From Chloroflexota bacterium (lineage in GTDB: Bacteria; Chloroflexota; Dehalococcoidia; Dehalococcoidales; UBA2162): a stretch of DNA of 7,978 nt. This document shows, one piece after another, positions 6,874 to 7,978 of the stretch; position 1 is the stretch's first letter, and every line of letters starts with the position of its first letter. The notes beneath the pieces are model-generated. The model ran no database searches, was not told where the DNA came from, and saw nothing but the letters and a program-made list of their open reading frames with translations. The translations under genes were made by a program, and so were the position numbers. The stretch covers positions 1 through 7,978 of the forward strand of contig JACQOL010000079.1 in the NCBI GenBank assembly GCA_016202555.1, written 5' to 3'.

Positions 6874-7868
6874 TTAAGAATGTTCTCCGTAGTATAAGCT
6901 ACTGGCTCATCTCTCACTACCGCGAAGGCACTTTCTTTTTCGACAAACGAAGGACTTGTGGATTGCTGTTTATATTCTCGTATTCTTCTTTCGGATAATC
7001 GCACATACTCTTCCTCGGTATCATAGCCAATGTAATGTCTGCCTGCTTTAATGGCGGCTATCGCTGCTTGTCCGCTTCCGCAAAATGGGTCTAGCACGAC
7101 TTCATCCTTGAAGGTATATAGCTGAATCAACCGATAAGGAAGCTCTACAGGGAAAGGGGCGGGATGACCTACCTTACGCGCTGATTCTGCCGAAAACGTC
7201 CAAACACTTTTGGTAAACTCTAAAAACTCTTCTCTGGTTATTGTACTAACCTTTTTCGGTAGATTCTTTCTGTTGAATGCTTCTTTTGAGAAAACCAGGA
7301 TATACTCGTGAATATCTCTAAGTATAGGATTGGCAGCCGATAACCAGGTTCCCCAGGCTGTAGATGGGCTGGCGCTCGAAGCTTTGTTCCAGATTAGCTC
7401 ACCCCGCATCATGAAACCAATATCAAGCATATCCTGAATAACATAGCTATGTAGAGGAATGTATGGTTTCCTGCCCAGGTTAGCAATATTTACGCATGCC
7501 CTACCACCAGTAACAAGCTTCTTATATACCTCGCTAAATACTCTCTTTAGTAGCTCTCTATACTCACTTAATGTTAGATTCTCATCATATTCTTTGGTAA
7601 CATTATATGGTGGTGAGGTTACCATTAGGTGAATACTATAGTCTGGGATTTCAGCCATACTTTCGCTGGATTTACAAAATATTCTGTCTATGGACTCTGG
7701 CGTAACTTCATTTTCTATATATTGAGCCGGCACATTTATCTTTTGTCCCTCATATAACTTGCTGGCATAAAATTTTGTTGAGTCATGCCCGATTCTCCCT
7801 GGAGAACCGAATGCACTTGTCTCTGTACTCTTTCTTCTTTGCGAAGAATATTTTTTGTTATCAACCAT
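6870..7868 (-). CDS. Beta-class DNA methyltransferase (N4-cytosine or N6-adenine)
   Basis: A 332-residue site-specific DNA methyltransferase of the N6_N4_Mtase type. The catalytic motif IV is TSPPY (84-88). The SAM-binding motif I, DPFCGSG (260-266), comes after it, followed by the GRHYIGYDTEEEYVRLSERRI block, in the order that defines the beta class. SPPY rather than DPPY leans towards N4-methylcytosine, but this is not decisive. HPAPFPVELPYRLI (235-248) is the conserved stretch just before motif I. The first 40 or so residues are basic, rich in S and K and probably flexible; residues about 160-225 probably contain the target recognition region. The specificity cannot be read from the sequence. 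The gene begins at an ATG sharing one base with the stop of the preceding gene (TAATG) and ends overlapping gltX by four bases. It is AT-rich compared with gltX. No complete restriction enzyme is adjacent, but the cut gene upstream may be one. Confidence 0.93.
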   Translation of the reverse strand: MVDNKKYSSQRRKSTETSAFGSPGRIGHDSTKFYASKLYEGQKINVPAQYIENEVTPESIDRIFCKSSESMAEIPDYSIHLMVTSPPYNVTKEYDENLTLSEYRELLKRVFSEVYKKLVTGGRACVNIANLGRKPYIPLHSYVIQDMLDIGFMMRGELIWNKASSASPSTAWGTWLSAANPILRDIHEYILVFSKEAFNRKNLPKKVSTITREEFLEFTKSVWTFSAESARKVGHPAPFPVELPYRLIQLYTFKDEVVLDPFCGSGQAAIAAIKAGRHYIGYDTEEEYVRLSERRIREYKQQSTSPSFVEKESAFAVVRDEPVAYTTENILK

Positions 7869-7978
7869 TATTTCAGCTCTCTTATTAATGCTAAAAATCT
7901 CTCTGCCTTTTTTTCATAGGTTACCTCTCTGTCGGCTAGTTCAATAAATTTACCCAATGCGTCCTTTGTTCGCATGCT
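7868..7978 (-). CDS. C-terminal end of a gene cut by the window edge
   Basis: An open frame enters at the right edge and runs 36 codons to a TAA that shares its last base with the ATG of the DNA methyltransferase. The peptide is charged and helical-looking: after SMRTKDALGKF comes IELADREVTYEKKAERFL and then LALIRELK. It has no recognised motif. There is an internal ATG at the second codon, so a 35-residue stand-alone peptide is possible, but the open frame reaches the edge and a longer truncated gene is more likely. The tight TAATG junction implies translational coupling, so the product probably works with the methyltransferase, for example as a restriction enzyme, a second methyltransferase or a regulator. 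The identity is not known. Confidence 0.65.
   Translation of the reverse strand, partial: SMRTKDALGKFIELADREVTYEKKAERFLALIRELK

Noticed and set aside
6199..6897. Plus-strand open frames inside gltX, and a 68-codon minus-strand frame at 6252-6458
   Set aside because: gltX is complete and unambiguous in its own frame; these frames carry no domain.

Overview
The window carries eight protein-coding genes on two converging strands. No rRNA, tRNA, transposase, integrase or CRISPR array was seen. The protein families, the mixed base composition and the general look of the glutamyl-tRNA synthetase suggest a bacterium, perhaps a Chloroflexota/Dehalococcoidia-like environmental lineage. That placement rests on family resemblance only and is uncertain.

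Left block (about 1-2243, + strand): a 73-residue membrane hairpin protein, then a membrane-anchored c-type cytochrome with three haem sites (CWGCH, CADCH, CSTCH), then a small class I SAM-dependent methyltransferase starting at a GTG three bases after the cytochrome stop. The first two suggest an electron-transfer module on the outer face of the cytoplasmic membrane; no dehydrogenase or oxidase partner is in the window.

Right block (2277-7978, - strand; read from right to left): the C-terminal end of a gene cut by the window edge, a beta-class DNA methyltransferase (TSPPY, DPFCGSG), glutamyl-tRNA synthetase (gltX), a 658-residue protein joining a PLD-type nuclease domain to a P-loop ATPase resembling SF3/D5 helicases, and a PflX-type (COG1313) radical SAM protein. 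The first three genes are tightly packed: a TAATG one-base overlap, then an ATGA four-base overlap. The next two junctions are 76 and 66 bases, so the block could be one transcript, with a weak internal promoter candidate in front of the PLD-ATPase.

The most interesting content is the PLD-ATPase and the DNA methyltransferase on either side of gltX. Both are clearly more AT-rich than gltX, the radical SAM gene and the cytochrome in the lines counted by hand, which suggests acquired DNA around a housekeeping gene. DNA methyltransferase plus PLD nuclease plus ATPase is a combination known from restriction-like defence systems (NgoAVII and DISARM use PLD nucleases with helicases), but here the nuclease and an SF3-like ATPase are in one chain. 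A split restriction-modification-like system is a reasonable hypothesis, not a demonstrated one.
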